From an uncultured Collinsella sp. (GTDB taxonomy: Bacteria; Actinomycetota; Coriobacteriia; Coriobacteriales; Coriobacteriaceae): DNA of 64,000 nucleotides. Every line of letters starts with the position of its first letter. The stretch's first letter is position 1. The stretch covers positions 1 through 64,000 of the forward strand of contig URPJ01000007.1 in assembly GCA_900549745.1 (NCBI GenBank), written 5' to 3'. The notes under the pieces were generated by a model. That model worked only from the letters and a program-made list of their open reading frames with translations, had not been told where the DNA came from and did no database searches. Shown here in pieces: positions 28,547 through 35,671 of this stretch. A program made the translations under genes and the position numbers.

Positions 28547-28792
28547 CTAGAGCAGGTTTTCCTGCACCCACGCGATGATGTCGCTCGATTCGTAGAGTGG
28601 TTTGCCGTCGATGAACAGGCAGGGAACCTGGCGTTTTCCGCCGACGGCGATGAGTATCTGTTCGGCATCGGAATCGGTCGAGATATTGCGCTCGGGAATG
28701 GTCACGCCGTTATCGGCCAAAAAGTGCTTGACCTTTAAGCAATACGGGCAGCCGGTCATAACGTACAGCGCGAGCTCGTGATTAGTAGCCAT
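28547..28792 (-). CDS. Glutaredoxin family protein
   Basis: The 81-residue thioredoxin-fold protein has the dithiol site CPYC (Cys15, Cys18) in YVMTGCPYCLKVKHFL. It also has the TVP-like cis-Pro segment QVPCLFIDGKPLYES and a C-terminal helix ending WVQENLL, which is typical of GrxC/NrdH-type proteins. It catalyses thiol-disulfide exchange in the cytoplasm. The ATG at 28792 follows GGAGACCT; the longer frame to 28831 lacks a site. It stands alone, 51 bases downstream of the XRE-TipAS gene on the same strand. Confidence 0.88.
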   Translation of the reverse strand: MATNHELALYVMTGCPYCLKVKHFLADNGVTIPERNISTDSDAEQILIAVGGKRQVPCLFIDGKPLYESSDIIAWVQENLL

Positions 28793-28843
28793 AGGTCTCC
28801 AATCGGTTGAGGTTTTGATTGAAATACCCAAAGCCGCCGCGGT

Positions 28844-29671
28844 CTATGCGCGGACCAGTGACGACTCGATGGCCTGGACCAGAAACGCCGTGGCTCCGGT
28901 GCCGCAGGGCTTGTCGTAGTAGTCAACAAAGCGCTGGTCGGCCAGATAGCCGTGGGCGAGGCCCAGGTATGCTTCGTCTTGGGGCTCGTGTCCCCAGTTA
29001 AGGCCAATCCATCGACGGTGCATCGTGACAAGCTTGCGAGCCTCGCTTCCATCCGCATCGCCGTCGCCCATGGCAATCGAGAGCTGACCCAAAATAGCGC
29101 GTTCAAGTTCCTTCATGTCGTTCCATGTCTCGGGGTCCATGTCCAGCAGCGCTTCGTTTGCTGCATCGATAGCCTCATCGCCATAGCGCGCCCGAGCCTC
29201 GGCGCCGTAGCGTTCCTCGTTTTCCTGCACGGTGCGCCAGCGCTCCAGTTGCGGCAGGACGGCGCCCATGAGCGAGACGGCTTCGTCGAGTGACAGGCCG
29301 GTGTTTTGCGCCAGGCGCGGGGCACAGTCCTCGATCATTGCCTCCATCGTGGTGTCGTAGGTGTACTGGCCGTGGTCGTAGCACCACTTGCAGTAATGGT
29401 CGGTCGCGGCGCCCGTGGCATCGGTGCCGCAGTCGTCGGGCGTGAGTATCATGCCGCAGCTCTGGCAATAGCGCTCGGGCATTTCGAGCAGATGAGACAG
29501 GGGCTCGCCGGTCACAGCGGCGATGAGCTTCATCATGTCGATGCCCGGTGTGACCTCGCCACGCTCCCAACGGCTGACGGCTTGGCGTGTGACGAAGAGC
29601 TTGGCGGCGAGCTGCTCTTGGGTAAGGTGATGGGCGCGACGGACGGCGATGAGCTTTTCTGCAAAGGCCAT
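28844..29671 (-). CDS. XRE-type regulator with zinc ribbon and TipAS domain
   Basis: The 275-residue protein has three parts. An XRE helix-turn-helix spans residues 6-60 (RRAHHLTQEQLAAKLFVTRQ, AVSRWERGEVTPG). A short zinc-binding segment follows (CQSCGMILTPDDCG ... HYCKWCYDHGQY). The C-terminal half resembles the TipAS drug-recognition domain of MerR-type TipAL (MHRRWIGLNWGHEPQDEAY, LGLAHGYLADQRFVDYYDKP). TipAS traps thiopeptides and other compounds, so the protein may sense an amphiphilic or antimicrobial ligand. The usual TipAL partner domain is MerR, not XRE, so the combination is notable. A clear AAAGGAG site precedes the ATG. No obvious efflux gene is adjacent. Confidence 0.8.
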   Translation of the reverse strand: MAFAEKLIAVRRAHHLTQEQLAAKLFVTRQAVSRWERGEVTPGIDMMKLIAAVTGEPLSHLLEMPERYCQSCGMILTPDDCGTDATGAATDHYCKWCYDHGQYTYDTTMEAMIEDCAPRLAQNTGLSLDEAVSLMGAVLPQLERWRTVQENEERYGAEARARYGDEAIDAANEALLDMDPETWNDMKELERAILGQLSIAMGDGDADGSEARKLVTMHRRWIGLNWGHEPQDEAYLGLAHGYLADQRFVDYYDKPCGTGATAFLVQAIESSLVRA

Positions 29672-29812
29672 AACGGCTCCTTTCTGCTGGTTGATGGCTT
29701 AAGCATACGCGGCAGCAGGCGCCCTTCCAAGCAACCGTTGGTTGCACGACGGGGGACCGCGGCGAAGAATTGCACGCAACGCCCCACACCTCCATGCCGT
29801 ACAATGACCGGC

Positions 29813-30550
29813 ATGGAACCTATCGCACACATACATACCGACCTGCCGCAGAAGTTCGGCATTCCGCGCAACAGCTTTTTGGCGCCTCATCTGCAGGGAC
29901 ACATCGTCTTTGAGCCGGAATTTGCCTCCAATGCAGCGGTTGAGGGCCTGGACTCCTTCTCTCACCTATGGCTGTTGTGGCGCTTCGAAAACGGAACGCC
30001 CGGCGGCACGGCAAACGACATAGCTGCCGATGCCAAGTCGCAGGACAGGTCTGGCACCAACGTCAAGTGGTCGAAGACCGTGCGCCCGCCGCGTCTGGGC
30101 GGAGCCGAGCGCGTGGGTGTCTTTGCCACGCGCAGTCCGTTTCGCCCTAATCCCATCGGGCTCACCTGCGTTAAGCTCGACCGCGTGGAGCTTACCGACG
30201 ACGGCCCCATCATCCATGTGCTGGGGGCCGATCTGCGCGACGGCACGCCCATCTACGATATCAAGCCCTACATCCCGTTTGCGGACTGCCACCCGGATGC
30301 GACCGGCGGCTGGATTGAGGGTGCTCCGTGGCAAGAGCTCGATGTTGAGTTTCCACAAGCGCTGCAGGATATGGTCCCGCCCGCAAAGCTCCCCGGCTTG
30401 GTCGAGGTCCTTTGCCAAGATCCGCGCCGCGCGGGCAGCAAGCACGAGCCAAACCGCGTTTACCACTTAGCTTATGCTGGGCTCGACATATCTTTTACGG
30501 TCGATAAAACCCAGCTAACCGTAGTCGCCGTCAACGACGCGCAAGACTAA
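29813..30550 (+). CDS. trmO: tRNA (N6-threonylcarbamoyladenosine37-N6)-methyltransferase
   Basis: The 245-residue protein belongs to the TsaA/TrmO family, which uses SAM to methylate t6A37 of tRNA. It contains the beta-barrel core FGIPRNSFLAPHLQGHIVFE, the SAM-site motif GVFATRSPFRPNPIGLTCVK and LRDGTPIYDIKPYIPFAD, the family signature. A C-terminal extension (EVLCQDPRRAGSKHEPNRVY) matches the usual second domain. The ribosome binding site is weak, and the start is chosen because the family begins about here. The frame stays open far upstream on the opposite strand of the XRE gene, which is coding noise. Confidence 0.9.
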   Translation: MEPIAHIHTDLPQKFGIPRNSFLAPHLQGHIVFEPEFASNAAVEGLDSFSHLWLLWRFENGTPGGTANDIAADAKSQDRSGTNVKWSKTVRPPRLGGAERVGVFATRSPFRPNPIGLTCVKLDRVELTDDGPIIHVLGADLRDGTPIYDIKPYIPFADCHPDATGGWIEGAPWQELDVEFPQALQDMVPPAKLPGLVEVLCQDPRRAGSKHEPNRVYHLAYAGLDISFTVDKTQLTVVAVNDAQD

Positions 30551-30662
30551 CCAGCCATTCGTCTGAACCCGTCAAATTAAGCGCCAAACCCCATGTCAAA
30601 ATCGCCCATGCTGGTGGACAATAACGCCTACCAAAATAGTCCGCTTTGCATGGGAGCTCAGC

Positions 30663-31877
30663 ATGAAATACGACTTTAGCTCGCTTATCGACCGCCACGG
30701 CATGGATGCCATCGCCGTTGACTCTTGGGGCGAGATCCCCGGTATGGCTCCGAACGCACCCGACGAGGGCTTCGACCGCATTCCCATGTGGGTGGCCGAC
30801 ATGAACTTCGCCACGGTGCCCACGGTTCAGGAGTACATCATCAAGCGCGCTCAGCACCCCATGTTTGGCTACTTCAATCCGCGTCCCGAGTACTTCGACC
30901 GCATCATCGAATGGCAGAGCCGTCGCAACGGCGTTGAGGACTTGGCGCCGGAGCATATCGGCTACGAAAACGGCGTGCTGGGCGGTGTCGTGTCGACGCT
31001 ACGCGCGTATGTCCAGCCAGGTGATGCGGTGCTAGTCCACAGCCCTACCTACATCGGCTTTACCAAGTCCATCGAGGCCGCGGGCTATCGTATTGTCCAC
31101 AGCCCGCTTAAGCTCGACGACCAGGGCGTGTGGCGCATGGACTTTGAGGACATGGAGCGCAAGCTCGCCCAAAACTACATCCATGCCGCGGTGTTCTGCT
31201 CGCCGCACAATCCCTGCGGCCGCGTATGGGAGCGCGACGAGATCGAGCGCGCCATGGACATCTATCGCCAGCACGATTGCGTGGTGATCTCGGACGAGAT
31301 TTGGTCCGATATCATCCTGCCGGGACACAAGCACATCCCGACGCAGTCGGTGAGCGAGGATGCTCGCATGCGCACGGTTGCCCTCTACGCGCCCAGCAAG
31401 ACGTTCAACCTGGCGGGCCTGGTCGGCAGCTACCACATCATCTACAACGAGACGCTGCGCGACCGCGTGTGCGCCGTGTCCAACAAGACCCACTACAACG
31501 AGATGAACGTCCTCTCCATGCATGCGCTTATCGGTGCCTACCAGCCGCAGGGCTATGAGTGGGTTGATGAGCTCAACCAGGTGCTTGCCGGCAATATCGA
31601 GTACTTCTGCACGTATGCAGAAAAGCACTGGAAGGGCGTCGCGTTTTCGCGTCCGCAGGGCACGTACATGGTGTTTCTGGACTGCACCGAGTGGTGTCGC
31701 GAGCATGGCCGCGATATTCAGTGGTTGCTCGACGAGGGGGCGCGCGTGGGCGTGGGGTATCAGGACGGCCGCCCGTTCCACGGACCCTGCCACATTCGCG
31801 TGAATCTGGCGCTGCCGCTTTCGCGCGTAAGGGAGGCGTGCGACCGCCTGGACCGCTACGTTTTTAATGCACGGTAA
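30663..31877 (+). CDS. PLP-dependent aminotransferase / cystathionine beta-lyase (MalY/PatB type)
   Basis: The 404-residue fold-type I PLP enzyme starts with the typical MalY/PatB N-terminus (YDFSSLIDRHGMDAIAVDSW, MWVADMNFATVP). It has FGYFNPRP, the PLP-stacking GVVSTLRAYVQPGD, CSPHNPCGRVW, DEIWSDIILPGH and the PLP lysine in APSKTFNLAGL. Family members cleave cystathionine or cysteine conjugates, and some regulate maltose genes. GGGAG lies six bases before the ATG. It stands as a single gene with no methionine-biosynthesis neighbours, so the physiological substrate remains open. Confidence 0.88.
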   Translation: MKYDFSSLIDRHGMDAIAVDSWGEIPGMAPNAPDEGFDRIPMWVADMNFATVPTVQEYIIKRAQHPMFGYFNPRPEYFDRIIEWQSRRNGVEDLAPEHIGYENGVLGGVVSTLRAYVQPGDAVLVHSPTYIGFTKSIEAAGYRIVHSPLKLDDQGVWRMDFEDMERKLAQNYIHAAVFCSPHNPCGRVWERDEIERAMDIYRQHDCVVISDEIWSDIILPGHKHIPTQSVSEDARMRTVALYAPSKTFNLAGLVGSYHIIYNETLRDRVCAVSNKTHYNEMNVLSMHALIGAYQPQGYEWVDELNQVLAGNIEYFCTYAEKHWKGVAFSRPQGTYMVFLDCTEWCREHGRDIQWLLDEGARVGVGYQDGRPFHGPCHIRVNLALPLSRVREACDRLDRYVFNAR

Positions 31878-31892
31878 GTGAGCACTGCATGC

Positions 31893-31924
31893 GGGGCCTT
31901 CTGCCAAGTCGGCTGGAAGGTCCC
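31893..31924 (+). terminator. Hairpin after the PatB-like gene
   Basis: GGGGCCTTC pairs with GGAAGGTCCC around a short loop 16 bases after the stop codon. No T-run follows, so termination is only likely. An extended -10 (TGCTATTAT, 31,971-31,979) further on probably starts the next operon. Confidence 0.4.
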
Positions 31925-32021
31925 ACACGGTAAAGCGCCTGTAACAATTGGGCACTCGTGTGGTTTTGTTTGCTATTATCTTTAACCATTTCAGTCTGTA
32001 AACAGGATCGTATGGAGCTCG

Positions 32022-32891
32022 ATGAAAAGATCCCGTCGCTCGGTTGCCATTTCGTTGTTTGTTGCGCTTGCAGTGGCGAGCGTCTTTGTCGTAGCGATAG
32101 CTGGCTGCTCCGGGTCGAATGACGGAGCCTCGACGTCTGCATTAGAAGGTCTGGACGCCTCGCAAGTCAAAGACGACGACCTTAAGACGCTCAACGTCGG
32201 AAGCGACCTCTATCCACCGTTTGTGTATACCGACGAGTACGGCGATATCGTTGGCCTGGATGTCGAGATATTGACCGAGGCTTTGGCTCGCATTGGTTAC
32301 AAGCCAAAATACCAGCTGATTGACTGGGAAAAGAAGAAGGAGCTGCTGGCGAGCGGCGAACTCGATTGTGTCATGGGCAGCTTTAGTATGACGGGTCGCG
32401 AAAACGAATATCGTTGGGCCGGCCCGTACCTTGCGAGCCGCCAGGTGGTCGCGGTCGATCCCCAGAGCGATATCTACACGCTTGCCGATCTTGAGGATAA
32501 GATCGTGGCGGTTCAGTCCACCACCAAGCCCGAGGACATTTTGCTCAATCGCATAAATGAAAACGTTCCGCAGATCAAGGAACTCTACAGCTTTTCGGAC
32601 GGTTCATACCTGAACCCGGCGCTCGTCGAGGGCCTGGTCGACGCTATCGCCGCGCATGAGTCCTCGTTCCTCACCTACGAAAAAGACTATGGTGTGACAT
32701 ATCGCATTTTGGATGAGCCGCTGCTAGAGGTCGGTTTGGGCACCGCTTTCGATATCAACGATACGCGTGGCATCGACGTCAAGCTCACTCATGCCTACCA
32801 AGAAATGCTTGCCGATGGCACCATGGAACGCCTGGTGTCAAAGTACTTCGATGATCCTTCGCCATTTTTGAATATGGAGGGCCTGTCATGA
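32022..32891 (+). CDS. Amino-acid-type solute-binding lipoprotein
   Basis: The 289-residue protein has a signal peptide with lipobox AIAGC (MKRSRRSVAISLFVALAVAS). A family-3 periplasmic binding domain follows: LNVGSDLYPPFVYTDEYGDI, GLDVEILTEALARIGY, GELDCVMGSFSMTGRE and IVAVQSTTKPEDILL. Family 3 binds amino acids and similar polar ligands. No ABC permease is adjacent. Instead the gene overlaps by 4 bases (ATGA) a hybrid histidine kinase, so the lipoprotein probably presents ligand to that kinase as a co-receptor. This differs from the BvgS-like fused arrangement found 3 kb downstream. Confidence 0.87.
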   Translation: MKRSRRSVAISLFVALAVASVFVVAIAGCSGSNDGASTSALEGLDASQVKDDDLKTLNVGSDLYPPFVYTDEYGDIVGLDVEILTEALARIGYKPKYQLIDWEKKKELLASGELDCVMGSFSMTGRENEYRWAGPYLASRQVVAVDPQSDIYTLADLEDKIVAVQSTTKPEDILLNRINENVPQIKELYSFSDGSYLNPALVEGLVDAIAAHESSFLTYEKDYGVTYRILDEPLLEVGLGTAFDINDTRGIDVKLTHAYQEMLADGTMERLVSKYFDDPSPFLNMEGLS

Positions 32892-35080
32892 TCGATGCGC
32901 CCGACCACGCTGCTCAGGAGCGGGGCAATCGTTCGGCAGGGGCATGGCTCCTTGTCGCTCTGCTGGGGATAGCGCTCTCGGTTGTTGCCGGCATGATGAG
33001 CTACGGTTACACGACGGCCCAAGCCGAGCAGCGCTTTGCCGACGTTGTCGATTACGTGGCGACGCAGAGCCTTTCCTACGATGCATTTAACAGCGCCTAT
33101 ACGACCAAAAACCTGATTCGCGCTATGGAGATTGCCGGAGAGGCGGCTCGCGATATGGAGCGCGACGGTTCGGTGGATAACGCCATGCTGGAGCAATATG
33201 CCGATCAGTTCAACGTGAGCGCGCTGATCGTGACGGACGCATCGGGCAATTTGGTGTCCGAGTCCTCGACGGGCGATGTGGACTACGGGTCGCTCGCTAC
33301 GTATCTCAAAGAATCACCCGTGCTTGAGGTGGCAACTCATCCGCTTAAGTCCTATACCGCCCGCATCACGCTTGCGGATGATTCGGTCGCAGACATTGGC
33401 TGCGTGACTCGGCAGGATGGCGAGGGCATCGTTATCGCGGTAAGGCATCAGAGCGCGAAGGCGGTTGTAAGCAATACACTCAAACTGCAGAGCTTGCTTG
33501 ATGGCTATGAAACCATCGATAGCGGCAATATCGTGATCGAAAGCGACGGCAAGGTCGTTGCGACCAATGCCGTTGAACCCACCGTATTGGGCGTGTTCGA
33601 TCTGCCTGTGACGGATGTCTTCATTGTCGACGGTATTAAGGATCGATGCCTGGCTGGTAAGGTCAGATTGGTTAACGCCGACGGCGAGTGGTATTTGGGC
33701 ACATTTGGAAAAGCGCACAAATTCTATGTGTACACTTATGCCTCGGCGCAGCGCTACTTTGAGGTCGCCGCGGCTGTTGCCGCCGGCGTGCTGGTGCTCT
33801 ACGGCGGTGTTATAGCCGTTGTTGTGACGGTGCGTCGCCGCGCTGATCGCCGACGTTTGACGGACTTGCTGCAGCAGGAGCGCGGCTATGGCGACAAACT
33901 GGCAAAGGCAGCGCGTGAGGCCTCGTCTGCCAACTCGGCAAAGACGGAGTTTCTGCGTCGCATGAGCCACGATCTGCGCACGCCCATCAACGGCATTCGC
34001 GGCATGGTCGAGGTTGGCGATGCCAATGCGGACGATCTGCAAAAGCAGACTGAGTGCCGCTCAAAAATCTGGACGGCATCGGGACTGCTGCTCGACCTTG
34101 CCAACGAGGCGCTCGATATGAGTCGCCTGGAGAGCGGGCAGGTCGACCTGAACCTCGTGCCCATAAATTTGGTGGCCCTCAACTGTGAAGTGCGCGATAT
34201 TCTGGAGCGCCAGGCCGAGGAGCGTCTGGTGACAATTATCTCCGACCAGCAGACGCTTAATCATCCCTATGCGCGGGTGAGCGTGACGCACCTCAAGCGT
34301 TTGTTGCTCAATATTGCCGGCAATGCCGTCAAGTACAACCGCCAGGGCGGCTATGTCCGCCTGGTGTGCCGCGAGGTGGAGCCAGCGGATGGCGTCCCCG
34401 TCTATGAATACACGATCGCCGACAACGGTATTGGCATGAGCGAGGAGTTCCAAAAGCACCTCTACGAGCCGTTTTGCCGCGAGAAGCAGCAGGTGGAAGG
34501 CGCTTCGTCGGGAACTGGCCTGGGCGCGCCTATCGCAAAACAGCTGGTCGAGCTTATGGGCGGAACCATGAGTTTTACGAGCGTCTTGGGGCAGGGGACG
34601 ACGTTTACCATCCGCCTGCCGTTCGAGAAATGCAAACGCTCCGAGATTTCTCAGGCAGTTCGCGTGGATGGGGGCGATGGCGATGCGCTCCAGGGCTTGC
34701 GCGTTTTGCTCGTAGAGGATAACGATCTGAATGCCGAGATCGCGCAGTTTACGCTCAGCCGTGCCGGTGCCATCGTGACGCATGCTAAGGATGGTGAGTC
34801 TGCCGTCGAGATGTTTACCGCGAGCGCACCGCACGAGTACGACGTGGTGTTGATGGACATCATGATGCCTGGCATCGATGGCCTTGAGGCCACGCGCCAG
34901 ATTCGAGCACTCGATCGCGAGGATGCCGCGACCACGCCGATTATCGCCGTGAGCGCCAACGCCTTTGCCGACGACCGCAGGCTTTCGCGTGAGGCGGGCA
35001 TGGACGCGCACCTGAGCAAACCTGTGAGCTCGCAGGAGCTCGTCGAGGCGCTAGCGCACATAGCCGCCGATGCTTCATAA
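32888..35080 (+). CDS. Hybrid sensor histidine kinase with receiver domain
   Basis: The 730-residue protein has two transmembrane helices (about residues 18-42 and 290-315) around an extracytoplasmic sensor region of about 250 residues. That region has a Cache-like sequence (LIVTDASGNLVSESSTGDVD). The cytoplasmic part holds HisKA with His361 (RRMSHDLRTPINGIRG) and HATPase boxes (LLNIAGNAVKYNRQGG; ADNGIGMS; SGTGLGAPI). A receiver domain has phospho-acceptor Asp657 (VVLMDIMMPGIDGLEA). The Gly-Ala in the G2 box GLGAPI is slightly unusual for the family (GLGLPI or GLGMPI). It is coupled to the binding lipoprotein upstream. No separate output regulator is adjacent, so phosphotransfer goes to an unlinked partner, or the receiver tunes the kinase itself. 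Confidence 0.88.
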   Translation: MIDAPDHAAQERGNRSAGAWLLVALLGIALSVVAGMMSYGYTTAQAEQRFADVVDYVATQSLSYDAFNSAYTTKNLIRAMEIAGEAARDMERDGSVDNAMLEQYADQFNVSALIVTDASGNLVSESSTGDVDYGSLATYLKESPVLEVATHPLKSYTARITLADDSVADIGCVTRQDGEGIVIAVRHQSAKAVVSNTLKLQSLLDGYETIDSGNIVIESDGKVVATNAVEPTVLGVFDLPVTDVFIVDGIKDRCLAGKVRLVNADGEWYLGTFGKAHKFYVYTYASAQRYFEVAAAVAAGVLVLYGGVIAVVVTVRRRADRRRLTDLLQQERGYGDKLAKAAREASSANSAKTEFLRRMSHDLRTPINGIRGMVEVGDANADDLQKQTECRSKIWTASGLLLDLANEALDMSRLESGQVDLNLVPINLVALNCEVRDILERQAEERLVTIISDQQTLNHPYARVSVTHLKRLLLNIAGNAVKYNRQGGYVRLVCREVEPADGVPVYEYTIADNGIGMSEEFQKHLYEPFCREKQQVEGASSGTGLGAPIAKQLVELMGGTMSFTSVLGQGTTFTIRLPFEKCKRSEISQAVRVDGGDGDALQGLRVLLVEDNDLNAEIAQFTLSRAGAIVTHAKDGESAVEMFTASAPHEYDVVLMDIMMPGIDGLEATRQIRALDREDAATTPIIAVSANAFADDRRLSREAGMDAHLSKPVSSQELVEALAHIAADAS

Positions 35081-35082
35081 GC

Positions 35083-35122
35083 ATATGGCCCGGTTCCAAG
35101 GTGGGTTGGAACCGGGCCATAT
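35083..35122. terminator. Bidirectional terminator hairpin
   Basis: ATATGGCCCGGTTCCAA (35083-35099) is perfectly inverted at 35106-35122 around a six-base loop. It lies between the convergent hybrid kinase and the PNPOx-like gene and probably serves both. Confidence 0.8.
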
Positions 35123-35149
35123 TGTTATTGATGAGGCCTGCTGAGGGGC

Positions 35150-35629
35150 TTACTTTTCTTGAATCTGCTTGCCGCAAAGATGCTCAATCGAAATCTCGTA
35201 GAGCTGGACGCCCTTGATGTCTTTGGCGATTTCCTCTTCGACTTCTTCGGCAGAAGGGTAGTACTTAAGGGCGAGCTGGCGGACTTTGTCCTCGATAAAC
35301 GCGGGGGTGTCATTCGCCAGGCGACAACGGCCAAAGACGACGGTGCTCATAACGTAGGGAGCCCAGTCACCGTCCTGGTACCACTCGTTGCCATATACGG
35401 TAAAGCAGACCTTGTCATCGCGCTTGAGTGCGTCGACCTTGTGGCCGGCTTTGGCGCCATGGAAATAGATCTTGTCGTGCTCGGCGTCAAAGAAGTAGTT
35501 GACGGGAATGGCGTACGGGTAGCCATCGTCGCCGTTGACGGCAAAGACGCCGCGCTTGCAGGTAGCGAGCAGTTCGCGCGCTTCCTCGTCAGTGATGGCG
35601 CGTTTCTTTCGACGTAAGGGTCTAAACAT
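35150..35629 (-). CDS. Pyridoxamine 5'-phosphate oxidase-fold flavin-binding protein (NimA-like)
   Basis: The 159-residue protein has the split beta-barrel pattern of the PNPOx-like group: ITDEEARELLATCKRGVFAV, GYPYAIPVNYFFDAEHDKIY, FHGAKAGHKVDALKRDDKVC and a late YEISIEHLCGKQ. The proteins bind FMN or F420-like flavins, and some reduce nitroimidazoles (NimA). It is cytoplasmic and the substrate is unknown. The ATG at 35629 follows AAAGGAAG by six bases. It precedes the fused sensor kinase in reading-direction order but is separated from it by a gap of 42 bases, with the kinase gene upstream on the same strand, so the two may be co-transcribed. Confidence 0.85.
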   Translation of the reverse strand: MFRPLRRKKRAITDEEARELLATCKRGVFAVNGDDGYPYAIPVNYFFDAEHDKIYFHGAKAGHKVDALKRDDKVCFTVYGNEWYQDGDWAPYVMSTVVFGRCRLANDTPAFIEDKVRQLALKYYPSAEEVEEEIAKDIKGVQLYEISIEHLCGKQIQEK

Positions 35630-35671
35630 CGTTGGCTTCCTTTCTGGTCGTGCGTGGTGGTTGAGCACAAA

